From NCBI GenBank assembly GCA_016808115.1, contig JAEQBH010002191.1:806001-870000 (forward strand): DNA of 64,000 nucleotides, read 5' to 3'. Origin of the DNA: Tetrastigma voinierianum. Its lineage: Eukaryota > Streptophyta > Magnoliopsida > Vitales > Vitaceae. The notes beneath the pieces are model-generated. The model had not been told where the DNA came from and did not search any database. It worked only from the letters and a program-made list of their open reading frames with translations. Positions 31,640 to 43,025 of this stretch are shown piece after piece. Both the position numbers and the translations under genes were made by a program. Position 1 is the stretch's first letter. The number at the start of each line of letters is the position of its first letter.

Positions 31640-32250
31640 GCCGACAACCCGATGGTTGTCCAGCTCATCCATGTCAAGCCTGTCAACAATAATACGATCT
31701 GCCACCCTAAGGTCCCTGCCTTCATTTGTGCAACTCTACGATCTGTGCAGAAGCTTGACCCACACTCACAGCCTCTGCTTATTTGTCTTGTTAGGAGTGC
31801 TTGTATAGCACCGAACTAAAATCGGTTCCTCTGACCCATACTAGGGTGTGGAGGAATGAACCGTATACTCTCCTGTTCTACGGCTAACTAGGACTGCGCT
31901 GTCCCAAAACCCTGGGATCCTTGTCTCTAGGAGCAATCCCGTCTCATATGCCTAGGCTGTCGGCAGAAATAACATATCACCTGCCCTGCCTGACTAACCG
32001 TGATCCACAGTACGGTCTTGAAACTCATGTGAGCGAAGTGTACGCCTCTTCCCCGAACTGAGAAAGAAACATCCTCCCTCTTGCTACCAACACTCGTATC
32101 CCGAGTGTTCCAAGTATCCTTAATCTCTCTCTCTATGGTCAAGGCCGCCCCAACCATGGAGTCCATGTCCCGTAGGCGAAATCCTACAATCCTGCCTCGA
32201 ATAGACAACTTCAGCCCATTCTTGAATCTCTTGTAATACCCAGCCAATCC
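31640..32250 (-). pseudogene. gag: gag C-terminal part with CCHC knuckle, out of order
   Basis: From about 32215 on the minus strand the sequence reads LSIRGRIVGFRLRD, ALTIEREIKDTWNTRD and a CCHC zinc knuckle CYFCRQPRHMRRDC (C-x2-C-x4-H-x4-C, about 31970-31930), then GSQGFGTAQS and SMGQRNRF. This is the nucleocapsid end of chromovirus gag. It lies downstream of the reverse transcriptase (32420-32890), whereas gag should precede it. The join falls at a GYYKRFKNGL stretch, where the RT thumb (GYYRRF) and gag (RFLNGL) have similar sequence. Confidence 0.78.
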
Positions 32251-32419
32251 CAAGAACTTTGTATCTCATAGATTGACATTTGGTCTCCTGACTCATCCTT
32301 TGCCTCAACCTTCTGCAGATTCGATTAGTACGATGCGACAGCGTGTGCAATCTCACCTCGATGGCTAAAACTCGCTTATTTTGGAACTGCGTCTGTTTGA
32401 TGGTCTCGGCAACTATAAC

Positions 32420-33310
32420 ACAATCCTCAAATGATACTCATACTCCGCTCTACGGTAGGGAGTAGATCAAAATGTCATCCATGAAGACTACGATAAACTG
32501 ATCTAGATAGGGTTGGAATATCCTATGCATGAGATCCATGAATACGGCCCAGGCGCGTTCGTCGATCAGAAAGGCATCAGTAACTCAAGTGCCCATAAGC
32601 AGCGTCCCTTCATATTTGTGGCAGGGATATCTGTATTCCCTAACCCTCGATTGATGTAACGGTGCGAAGGTATCTTGGGGTAATTTCGCTCCTCAACCCG
32701 ATCAAAACCGCAATCATCAATCCTCGGTAATGGGTACCGATTCTTGATCGTAACCTGATTCATTTACTATAGTGTCTGCGATCGAAGGGTCTTATCGCTC
32801 ACATTATAAGCGAGCCGGGCGCCCATGGTGAGGGATAAATTAATGAACACTTGTCCGGTAACTCCACGTAGCGGACTACGGATCTATGACTCGTGGGGTG
32901 CCCATCCTATGCGGAGTCATAGAGATGGGTGAAATACCCGAGGTGTAACTTGGTGCGAAGTCTCTGACCCTGCGTGGAAGTAATCTGGTAGCTAAGTCGA
33001 GCTTATCCACATACTCATACTACTCGAGGTAGGTCGAGTTTAGTCTCTCCTCGTTCTCTAGGAGTAAGGCTGGCCAATGACAGCTAGCCCCAATCCTAAC
33101 ACTTGGACTCGTATGCATGCAGGGCAAAATGCCATGCTTGTCCCACATGCCCTTTCAGTACCATCCTGTGGGTGGCGATAGCCTGCTGCGCTCTGATCGA
33201 TGGGATCTGTGTTGTGTGATCCATCCCGAGGATGACGCGAGACTGGCATGTCCATAGTCTTGAACCACTTGTGAGTAGAGTCCTCGAGATCTCTAACTCC
33301 TGGCTCATTT
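32420..33310 (-). pseudogene. pol: protease-to-RT region of the nested element
   Basis: Minus strand: a VILGMDH-like segment (33215, from the V-x-LGMDWL of protease), PSPWAP (32850), MNQVTIKNRYPLPRIDD (32763-32715), then DLMHRIFQPYLDQFIVVFMDDILIYS with the catalytic FMDD box at about 32480, and SIYEIQS followed by GLAGYYKRF (32285-32220). The order matches Ty3/gypsy RT. Several frame changes and stops are present. RNase H is not recognisable. Confidence 0.78.
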
Positions 33311-33339
33311 CCCTATCATTCTTATTCTCGCCTAATCAC

Positions 33340-33480
33340 AGGGAGACTCACGTGCAGCTCCTCCCAAGGTCCTGAGGTCCTTGCCCATTTCAGCGCACCA
33401 TATGCGGGCTGCGTTCTCTATTTAAGAAGCCCTTGACTAGTCTAATCACGGTCGCGTCGGAGGTAATCTCCATAGTCCCA
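33340..33480 (-). pseudogene. possible gag capsid fragment
   Basis: Minus strand reads a short ARIWCAEMGKDLRTL-like stretch resembling the capsid WW..E...L..W motif of chromovirus gag, upstream of the protease-like region. Very short and frame-broken. Confidence 0.35.
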
Positions 33481-33839
33481 ACACTTTCTCGTCTTGCATA
33501 AACCAATGGTCATCACCTTGGTCTTTCCCCCTGTGAATATCGGAGGATGATACGCCCTAAACCTCGGGAGGTTACTAGGATCTTCTTATCTACCAGCATA
33601 CCGGCACGTGCGTGCGCATTCATTTCGTAATAACTACGACCTCATCAAAGTTTGCGATCAAACACGAGTTGTGCGACCGGTACCCGTGGGCGATCCTCGT
33701 CCTCGTCCTCTACTAACCATCTACACAATCAACGTGGCACGTTCGATTACAGTGGTATCTCTAAGGCATAAACAGAGCGAAGATACTCTTCATACACACC
33801 TCATCGGTGTATATGCATTGTCCTTGCATTCTGAGTAAT

Positions 33840-35400
33840 GCAGTGATCATTTGCATTTAAAATATTGTTTTCAACAAAATTTTATTTTCAAAAATTTTAT
33901 TTTTGAAAATTTTATTTTTCGAAAATTTTATCAAATTTTATTTGATTTTATTTTATTTTAATTAAATTTAATTTTTTTTTCAAAATTTATTTTACAATGA
34001 ACAGTGTTCATTTGGTGACTTCGAGAAAAATACAGTCGAAAAACGGGTTAAGCGAGTGGTGCGGCACGACTCGTACGCCCCGCCGCGGCAGTATGCATGA
34101 CGCACGCTTGCCTGGCACTGCGGCGCACGCTTGCCTGGTACTGTGCACCTTGCCTGGCCCGCTGGCGCACAACGCCCTAGGCCCACTGCGGCGCTTCTTC
34201 GCGCGCCCGCAGCGCCCGACGCCTGCGCGCGCCCGCGCGCCAGTAGCGCGCGGCTCTGCCCTGTGGCCCCGTGTCATTGGCCCGATGGCCCCAGCTGTGC
34301 AATCGATCTATGCCCTGCCTCAATCCTGTCGATGAAGCGTATTGCGACACAATCCCCCTGCGCCGGCCTTTACTGCTACAATACAATCACGAGTGTATTG
34401 TGTCTGATTCTACGACACGCTCCCATTTTACTTGTCCTGATGGCTTGTATTGCAATACAAACCTACCTCTCACAATACAATTTCATTACTATTTGCTGAG
34501 GCTGCAATCTGATCTGACCTTGCAATACAAAAATTTTCTCACAATATTGTTTGAGCGTGCCAATTCAATTTCTGCTAAAATTTTTTTTAGACCTTCATTA
34601 TAATTAATTTTTTTTTCATTTATTTCCAGCAATTGGAAAAATCACTAAAAATCACTAAAATCATTTTTTTTTTTTCCATTTTCTTTAACACTCAAATAAA
34701 TTTATAAAAATTTATTTTCTTCACTTTTCTTCAATTTCACACCTTGTAAAATCCTAGAAAATTATTTTCTCATCCTCTTAACCAAATAAAATTTTCAAAT
34801 TTATTTTCTTTGCTTTAAAATTTCTTCTCATTTTCCAACAACCCAAATAAATTTAGTAAAATTTATTTTATTTAATTTTCTTCAGTTTTACACCACATAA
34901 AACCTTAGAAAATTATTTTCTTCAATTACTCATCCGATAAATTTATAAAAATTTATTTTCTACGATTTTCTTCAACTTAGAAAATTATTTTCATCACCTA
35001 TAGACCAAATAAATTTAGAAAATTTATTCTTTAAGCTTTTCCAGGTTTTGTACCCTGTACAACTCAAAATATTTTTTCTAAAATATTTTCTAGCACATCC
35101 ATGTGCTCTTTTCCTAGCTGGCCTGAACATTATCGCACATACATGATCACCTGACATTTCATCAAATCACAAAACACATCAAACACGGCCATGTAAATTG
35201 TCCCTAGTTTTGTCACCTGTGATTTCCCTAGGTAATCTCATACCTAAACCGAACATCGAACCACACCTAGTGGTGATTTTTCTTACTACGTATGGCACAA
35301 GCTGATCCTCGATCTACAGGCTTCCATATACCTATACTTAAATCAAACCACCTAGTGGTGATGGATACCAAACCCGAGCTCCTAGACATTTGTATACCTA
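33840..35400. other. leader of the nested element with a GC-rich island in A/T-rich DNA
   Basis: Non-coding. 34040-34330 is extremely GC- and CpG-rich (GCGCGCCCGC words). It is flanked by runs of TTTTATTT words (33850-34000) and AAAATTTATTTTC words (34570-35100). 34370-34560 repeats CAATACAA/TTGTATTG words. It lies between the 5' LTR and gag, where an untranslated leader is expected. Confidence 0.6.
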
Positions 35401-35411
35401 GCTCGATACCA
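35401..35411 (-). other. primer-binding site, tRNA-Met type, of the nested element
   Basis: TGGTATCGAGC on the minus strand, directly after the 5' LTR. Plant Ty3/gypsy elements use TGGTATCAGAGC (initiator tRNA-Met); one base is missing here. Confidence 0.65.
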
Positions 35412-37399
35412 AACGCAGCGCCCCCCAGCAGGAAGTCAGTTGACTACCGTCGACAGCGAATCTGAGTGGATGTCGGGTTGCAGACGCCACTTTAGAAAAT
35501 CGAGCGAGTCTCCTTTGTACGGGAGCTCTGCAAAACATCACACACGCAAACCTGTCCCAATCCAACAATCACATGAGTAAACGGCATCTTGGGCCCATGT
35601 CACGATACTCATCTGTATATCAAGTATAATAAATAGTTTGAGAGTTAATAAACTACTCTTATACAACATACATTAAAATGAAAAGCATTCTAATACATGT
35701 ATACAATGTGACACCAAGCCACGTCCAGACTTTGCTAAAACAACCTCAAGAGACGAACCGTCTCCTGCATACGCTCAGTACGCAGTAAAGGGGTCCCACG
35801 GCGGGTGACCTAAAGCTCGATGGGAGAATCATGCAAGTGGGCTACTCCACCACCTAAGTGCGGTGCAATGTTAGAAATAAGCGCGTTGGCGAATCGTGAT
35901 CACTGCTTGAATGTCTGTGACTGACTCAGGATCCAGAAGGGTCCTCAGGCTCTCTCACACTTTCGCCTAAGCCTCATATGAGAATTATTATATTTGTTAT
36001 TTGTTTGTGGACAGCCCTCCGATGCGTATATATCAATTGGGCCGCTCCAACGATTGATATATTATTTGTTTGTGGACTACCCTCCGATGAATATCAATTG
36101 GTCTGCTCCGACGATTGATATATTGAATTGTTTGTGGACTACCCTCCGATGAATATCAATTGGGCCACTCCGATATGTATATTTTTAGACAACCCTCCGA
36201 ACCATTTTCTCTAGACTCGTCTCATGCACTAACTCGTATAGTCCTAGGATGTTCCAGTGCATATGGAATGCATGTGTGCCAATTCCAATACAGTCTAATT
36301 CACATGTAAATATAAAAACATGCATATATTTACAAAGCATTCCAATTCACCTGATCATGTCATGTAAATTCTCATTTCATTCATCCAAAAATTAGCTCTG
36401 GGCTAATAATCAAACACGAGCAATTTAATTTAAATGTTTCGACCAAACACATATTTTCACAAAAATATATTTGCGAACCTTATTTGTCACGAACGGTAAA
36501 GCGCAGGGTTCTGATCTCACAGCGCTCAATGAGTCATGTTCGCCTTGAACCGCGTCTCACGGCCATTTAAAATCATCCAAAATCAGTACATGATTTAAAA
36601 CATAGTATGCTATTAAAGACCGCAGTCCCTCACGGTTGCGAGTACGCTCACATTGGGTTCAATAAATCAAATCAATTCGGTCCCGAGCTTTGGGGCCGAA
36701 TCAGCTTTGGCTGTTGAGCCTGTCAATACAAAAAACGTTCTGAAGTCTTTAAAAGGGAATAAAGCCGTAGGAAAAACCCTACCTCTAGGGTTTGAAGAAA
36801 CTTCCTAAATCGGAGTACCTGTGAAGCCTCTCGCGTAAACCGGAGTTCTTCTTCTTGTCAGAAGGCCAGCCAGACGGTTGGATCGCGTGTATTTCTAGAG
36901 AGAAGTTCTCTCTACAAAATCCTCTCAAAAATGGCTCTTTGTAAGAAAGTGCATCTCAGTTTTGGCTTGTGTGTCTTAAGGAGGAAACGGCACTATTACT
37001 ATTTTGGCTTTATTCTCATTAAAACAAATCTAAAAGCCAACCATTATGTCCTCTTTTCACAGGAATCGATATTGCCTTCTACGCCGATGCGTCAATTTTC
37101 ATCATTTCTCTACTCATACCATATGATACATTGATACATCTTATATGTCGCCTTTAAATCGCGTCGAAAATCGATTCGGCATAGACAACGATGTCTAAAC
37201 GTGCCAACAAACTATTTCGAATATTATGAAATTTTGCGTGCTAACTAGATTTTCTTGAGGCGATTCCAACGTTGCAATCGTTTAGATCCATTGAGATCTA
37301 GAAGAAATTAATTACAGATTTTTAACCAAAATTACAATTTTGTAATCAAAATTACGATTTTGCCATTTTTCCATAAATTGGAATTTCTCGAGTCTTACA
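35412..37399 (-). mobile_element. 5' LTR of the nested chromovirus-like element
   Basis: 1988 bp, collinear with 28114-30087. Ends GAGTCTTACA on the plus strand. The first about 40 bases on the plus-strand left side differ from the 3' LTR, so the element was damaged there. It contains 3-4 units of the 60-bp repeat (36001-36190). Confidence 0.9.
36001..36190. repeat. 60-bp tandem repeat in the 5' LTR
   Basis: Three to four units with the core GGACTACCCTCCGATGAATA, followed by an A/T-rich part and ATTGATATATT. Confidence 0.85.
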
Positions 37400-37404
37400 C
37401 GGTG

Positions 37405-38080
37405 ACTTCCCTGTCAGCTTCTGGCTAGAGTCCTATAGGCCCATAACACTCTTGGTAGCTCTTATACCCACTTTCTTTGGCTAAATGTAGGCGTTTTCAA
37501 GGGTGACCAGTGTTTTGTTAGGCGCTCTCTATGGCCAGATTGCTTTGCCGAGCCTTTGCGGGGGAGTGGAGTATAGGTTTTTATTTTCAACTCACTGCAA
37601 AAGTTCCTATATACTCGGCTATCGAATTGAGGCCCATTGTCCATTACAATTGATTAGGGGTATCCCGAACCTGCACACAATATTTTTCCGTATAAACTGA
37701 ACGACCTCCTTATCTTTGCTGGATGTGAAGGCTTCGGCCTCTATCCATTTGCTGAAGTAGTTTGTGGCAACTAGAAACAACTTCTTCTGAGCTGGAGCGG
37801 TAGGCAATGACCCAACTATGTTAATACCCCATCGAATGAAGGGCCAAGGGCTTGTTATGGTTGTTAAATCTTAGGGTGGAGTTTGAGGCCCAGGGCTTGT
37901 CGTTAGCGTGATTTTACCTCTTAACATAGTAATTGCATCCACCCGCATGGTTGTGATGATGGCCTTGGGTATAGGCTATGTGCGCGTCCTGCCCGCTTGG
38001 ATGATTTCCGCATAATATCCACGTCGTAGAGTTCACCAATATCTTGCCGCCCTGTTGTTGAGTGAGACATTTTAGATAAG
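37405..38080 (-). pseudogene. pol: Tat integrase core, main part
   Basis: Minus strand: LPTAPAQKKLFLVATNYFSK, then WIEAEAF, VVQFIRKNIVCRFGIP (37810-37640), MDNGPQFDSRVYRNFC (37645-37597) and W-V-ELPRVLWAYRT (about 37475-37430). These carry the central DDE core: the first D is replaced (ATDYFSKW is normally read; here ATNYFSKW), the DNGPQF motif is intact, and the Glu falls in a frameshifted part. Catalysis would fail. The sequence stops at 37404 where the nested element begins. Confidence 0.87.
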
Positions 38081-38159
38081 GCCCGCCTAGGGACCGTTTA
38101 TATAATTGATCGTTAATGAGGGAGAATTGAGCTGCCTAGACCTGGATCTTGTGGGCTTC

Positions 38160-39100
38160 AGCTCTGTTATCCAGCAGTTCCCCCTGAACTTAAATAGCCG
38201 GCCATTAGAGTCATCCAAGAAGGACCTGGTTCATCTATTTCATTTACCCGATGGGTAGTGATTGATGACTCTAGCTGATAGTATATGGGGAGGAGCACTG
38301 TTTCTGTTATTGGTAAGGACGTGGCTACGGTAGCCAAAGCTTCTGCCTTTTCATTAGAGCTTCTCGGGACATGCTCTAACCGCCAAGCCATAAAACTTCA
38401 TAACCCCGGGTTGATTAGACTCACATACTTGATCATCTTTTTTGATTGGTGCTTTTGTTTCGTATTCTCAGTTTACGCCCCTACCACCAATTGAAAGTCT
38501 CTTAGCACGATGATTTTCTGCGAGGACATGGGGTACGAGATCGAGTCTGACTATGATCGCTTCATATTCGACTTCGCTGTTAGAAACGGGAAAATTCAAT
38601 CGTATGGCTTGCTCTAGGACTTCTCAAGTCGGGGCTTTAAGTTCAGCCCCGAGACCCGGCTCAAATGCACGTAATGAAGCGTCATCCATGTTCCAAAGTC
38701 CTGACCCGAGAGATGTTTGGTTCCATTTCTTGTTAAGGAATTTCTTCTAAGAAGTTAGCCAGTACATGTCCCTTCATTGCCAGACGAGGTTTAAATTGAA
38801 TTTCGAACTCACTCAGTTTGATTGCCCACCGAGCCATTCACCCCGACAGGCCGGGCTTATGTATAGTGCTCCTCAGAGGAAGGTTGGTGAGTACAGTAAT
38901 AGGGTGCACCTGGAAATATGGGCGGATTTTTTTTATGGCTATCCTCAAGGTCAATGCCGCCTGCTTGAGATGGGTATATTGGGTTTCTGCCTCATATAGG
39001 GTCTTTCTTATAAAGAATACAAGCCTCTGCTGCTGGTGCTCGTCTTCTCTGAATAAGCTACTTCTTGAAACATCGGACACGATTATGTAAGATAGAGCGT
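38160..39100 (-). pseudogene. pol: Tat RNase H region
   Basis: Minus strand: the RT-connection segment with VFFIRKTLYEAETQYTHLKQ and RPYFQVHPITVLTNLPLRS (39060-38870), then a degraded RNase H core and the well-kept tail HVPRSSNEKAEALATVATSL, followed by VLLPIYYQLESSI (38380-38270). Tat elements have a second, archaeal-type RNase H here. Several stops. Confidence 0.83.
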
Positions 39101-39239
39101 CTCGGCGTCTGAGCTAGCCGAATTGGGGGTTGTGAATCTTGATTGTTTTAAGGGCCTAGTCGCATTCTTTATCCCAGCCGGCCTGCTTGGCCCTTTTTAG
39201 AGTGGTGAAGAACGACTTCAATCGGTCTACAAAATGAGA

Positions 39240-39910
39240 GATGAATCACCCCCGGGGCCTGGCAAGCCCGATGGTTGTTGCACTCCGCTTTGCAGTGGTA
39301 GGAGTCTAAGATTCCATAATGGCCCTAAGTTGAATAGGATTGGCCTCAATCCCTCTCTACGTCACTAAGAAGCCTAGGAATTTACCCGAACTGACTCTGA
39401 ACGCACACTTTAGGGAATTGAGTTTCATGCCAGTTAGATGCTGGCTTCAAAAGTTTCTTGTAGGTGCTTCGCTATGATCGGGCGCTCTTTGAATTTAATG
39501 AAACATGTCGTCAATATAGACATCCATGTACGCCAATCAATGGCGAAATATCTTGGTCACGGTGATCTCTAGTAAGGTTGCCAGAAGCGTTTTTCAAGCC
39601 AAAAGGAATCATGTTATAGTAGTATAGCCCATGCGACGTAATGAAGGTCGTTTTCTCTGCATCAGGCGGGTGCATTGGAATCTGGTGATAGCCGGAGAAG
39701 GCGTCCAGAAATGACAGCATCCCATGCCCGGTAGAAGCATCAACAATCTAATCTATTCGTGGCAGGGGGAAGCTGTTTTTTGGACATGCTTCATTGAGGT
39801 TCGTTTAGTCCATGCACATCATTTTTGCCCTTCTTTGGGATGACCACTACGTTCGCAAGCCATTCGGGATACTTCACCTCCTTGATAAAACCTGCACTCA
39901 ATAGATTGTC
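39240..39910 (-). pseudogene. pol: Tat reverse transcriptase
   Basis: Minus strand: YPEWLANVV-type fingers (39890), then MLSFLDAFSGYHQIPMHPPD, EKTTFITSHGLYYYNMIPFG and LKNAS (39720-39580), and the catalytic box VYIDDM at about 39500-39520. The palm Asp pair is intact although the frame changes just before it. The element copied RNA into DNA when active. RT is the best marker that this is a Tat-lineage Ty3/gypsy element. Confidence 0.88.
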
Positions 39911-40469
39911 TACCTCTATTGAATAATCTAATGGCGATTTTGGGTGGGAAACTTTTATCTTCTACCTAAAGCTTTGTTGTATGCTGTGATTTATGAGAAG
40001 CCACCATGGGGTCTATCAGGCCATGTCTAAGTGGCTAGCAAGGCAAATACATTTTGTGTTCCCCTAACAATACGGCATATTTGTTCTTTTTCTTCGTTGA
40101 ATGACGGGGTGCTAACATATGTGAATTTCCACCAGCACAATAAAGCGCTATTGTCTTCAAGATCACATTATGAATCCTTTTTCTTCATACAACACAGGCG
40201 TAAAAGTATAGTTGCTATGTGGGAATGTGATCCCCAAGGGGAAGACCATCTGAACCCTTTTCCTCTTTCTATTCCCGTATGGATAACTAGTAGCATTGTT
40301 GTGCAATCAGTTGGCTGCTTAAAAGATCGACCTGCCTTGCACAAGTTAAATAACTGACCATTTGATGATATGTTGAAGGGATGGCCTTCATCGAGTGCAG
40401 TCAAGCCCTGCCTACTATGCAATTATATGGCCCTAGATCTTTGACAACTGAGAATAAAACCTGTTGAGT

Positions 40470-40700
40470 GATTGGCCCTGCTTGTACAGGAAGTGTGATA
40501 TCTCTAGTGTCATAGTCGTTGTGTCGTTGAAACCTGAGAGGATTCGTCCGGTCAAAGTCAACATTTGTGGGGATAGCTTCATCTAGTTGAAAGCGGGCAG
40601 TTGTAACAAATCTACGGCGCTACCAGGATCTACCAGCACCCTGTGCACATCAAAACCGTTAATACAAAGGGTGAGTACAAGTGCATCATAATGGGGCATA
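40470..40700 (-). pseudogene. pol: Tat aspartic protease
   Basis: Minus strand: DALVLTLCINGFDVHRVLVD, with the catalytic motif read as DPGSA instead of DTGSS, then VDLL, and after a stop SGFN and a GRAWLHSMKA-like second-strand motif at about 40430. DPG at the active site is frequent in this family and does not by itself mean decay; the stop codons do. Confidence 0.75.
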
Positions 40701-41019
40701 ATATTACTGTTAGGTTTACAAAAGGGAGGAAGGATGTAAGTAAGCTTATGGGCTTAGTCTGCAAATGACCACTTGCAGTGGGCGGTGTTTCTGAGCTTTG
40801 TAGTGGTTGCCTCAAAAGCTTCTTTTGTTGGCGTTTTGATTGGTATTGACCATCAAGCGACCCACCAAATATATAGTTTATGGCAGGCCCAGATTCGGGT
40901 GTGTGGCTACGCCTGTTGTGATTCTGCTTGTTGTAAGTGCGGATTGTTCCTTGCGATCAACTTCCATGATATATCTTCTGAGGTGCCCTGCTTTAATTAG
41001 TCTTTCTACCAGGAATTTT

Positions 41020-41944
41020 AGGCTTCAGCATTTGTTGGTCTCATGCCCATGATCTCTATGATAATCACATCGTATGGACAGGTTTCTTTGAGAGGTCCAT
41101 TTAGTTGGCGCGGAGCCATTTGAAGTACGGAAAGTCGTGAGCCAGAAGCGGCTGACCTCGCAAGTGATATTCGGAGTGGTGCGAGGGCTCCCTCTTCCCT
41201 TGTGGTTTGTCTCGGGGTCGCTTTCGATTTTTGCCCTGCCCTTCACAGAATTAAGGCGGCTTCTTCCCCTCCGACTTACTGTTTCCAGCCGGCTTCCTTA
41301 TGATCATGACAATTTCAGTCGCTGCACGGATGTTATCTTCCAAGGTTGAATATCTATCTGCTCATCTGTACAATTCTTCCATTGTAGTTAGCGGGTCTAA
41401 AGACAATGAGTGGAAGAACAAAGTAGAAGGCGTGAAGCTCTTCTGAGATTCCGGGGCTAGCGACCATCTTTGTAAACTTCTGCACGTTGGACTATTGCGA
41501 ATCTCTGGTGAAGTCCCGTATGGTTTCCTCTTCTTGCTTTACTATAGTCTGCAAGGAACTAATATTAATCTTTTGTCGTATTGAATAGAGATACTAAAAG
41601 ATGAACACGGTCCAAAGCTCACCGAACGAATTTACCAAATTGCGCGGGAGCCTATAGAACCAATCTAGCGCTAGCCCTTGGAGACTAGCCGGAAAGACTT
41701 TACATAACAGGTGATCATTCCCTGCGTTCAGAGTCATTGCTTGGTTGTAATGGAGCATGTGGTCATAAGGATCACTAGAGTCGTCAAACATAGTGAAGGT
41801 TGGCATAATGAACCCTCGTGGTGGCTCGTAATCAAGGATTTGTTGCCCTAGAGGGGAAGAGAGCATGTCATTAGGACTTTAAATCGCTACTGTAGGAGGT
41901 ATGTAGAGCTTTAGCCCTGTTCCAAAGGCGGGGTAAACCAGTTG
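41020..41944 (-). pseudogene. gag: Tat gag
   Basis: Minus strand: GQQILDYEPPRGFIMPTFTM, FDDSSDPYDHMLHYNQAM, LLCKVFPASLQGLALDWFYR, LPRNLVNSFGELW (41860-41600), a degraded middle, and near 41070-41025 a CDYHRDHGHETNKC metal-binding-like end. This is the standard Tat gag order. The N-terminal end is cut at 41944, where an LTR-like sequence on the opposite strand begins with TGTAAAAACCCG. The element's 5' LTR and leader are therefore missing. About 14 kb of this element's own sequence is left between 21.7 and 41.9 kb. Confidence 0.87.
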
Positions 41945-43025
41945 TGTAAAAACCCGAAAAAAAAAATGCAAAACGATAGATTATCGTCGTAGTACAAACA
42001 CTAAACCTTTCTCTAGATCTCAAATGACGACAAGGTTTTCGTCGTTGATTTCGTATCGCGAAATCTAGGTACGTCGTCAAATTTCGTTGAATTCCAAGAC
42101 AGTGTCGAAATTTCACATATTTCGAGGCGTTTGGACGAATCATGGGGTGACACGTGGCATAGGAGTACGTGTGCCATGTGGTACTAGGGTGAGGGACACT
42201 TGGCACATGGGTGGGCCAAGTGTCATGCCCTCAAACCTTGCATGACTTGAGTGGATATGAAGTTAAGGCATGGGAAACACATGGCATTGGTTTGCCATGT
42301 GTTAAGGTGGTTGGATTAGGTGTTCTACACCTAACTCAAACCAAACCAACTCAGTTTGGTGGTGGAAGAAAAATAGTTCGTGGATAAGAGAGAAAGAAAG
42401 AAAGGGAGAAAAGAAGGAAGAAAAGAAGGAAGAAAGGGAGAAGAAAGGAAGAAGAAAGGAAGGAGGAGTTGGTATATACTTCCTTGAGTAGGTTCTTTTC
42501 CCTACTAGGATACCCTTGATGGAGCATTCAATGGCCATGGAGCTTAGTCCCGACATGGGTGGTTCAGCAGTTTGAAAGCCAGCGTATGCGATTTTAAGGC
42601 ACTTTTGATGCCAAAAACTGAGATTTTTGGTGCAGGTTGAACCTGTTGGAAAATATTATGGATACTGGATTTTTTTGTACCACTGTTTATTATTTAGGAA
42701 ACTGCATGTGTTGTGTTCTTGTTTAAATAACATGTTGTTTTTAGAGAGAAATGTCGATATGGGCATGCATGCAATATTAGATGCCATGCAGTTTTTGATG
42801 TGAAAATATGTAAATTAATGCATCTTTGTATTTTTAAGTGGGGAAAGCGGATGGAAAATTCGAGTTTGCATGTCATAATTCTCATGGAATAACATGCGAT
42901 TTGTGAAATTATTTACGTAAAATGCATGAAAATAGAAATAAATATCATGCGATGGTTGGCACCTTCATGTGCATGGGGACATCGCGCATATTGGGTGTGA
43001 ATGCACAGCATGAATAAATGGTTGT
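41945..43025 (+). mobile_element. truncated LTR, chromovirus-like
   Basis: Starts TGTAAAAACCCGAAAA within Tat gag, a typical start of Tekay/Del-type LTRs. Its interior is non-coding and A/T-rich with a purine tract. It stops at about 43025, where Ogre-like gag begins, so its 3' end is missing. Confidence 0.5.
42386..42468 (+). repeat. purine-only tract
   Basis: About 83 bases of G and A only on the plus strand, in GAAAGAAGGA-like words. Confidence 0.95.

Noticed and set aside
31438..31692. 84-codon plus-strand frame in the nested element
   Set aside because: Opposite-strand shadow of the degraded gag tail; no domain.
42302..42556. Ser/Phe-rich open frame on the minus strand
   Set aside because: Translation of a purine-only tract read as pyrimidines; no conserved motif.
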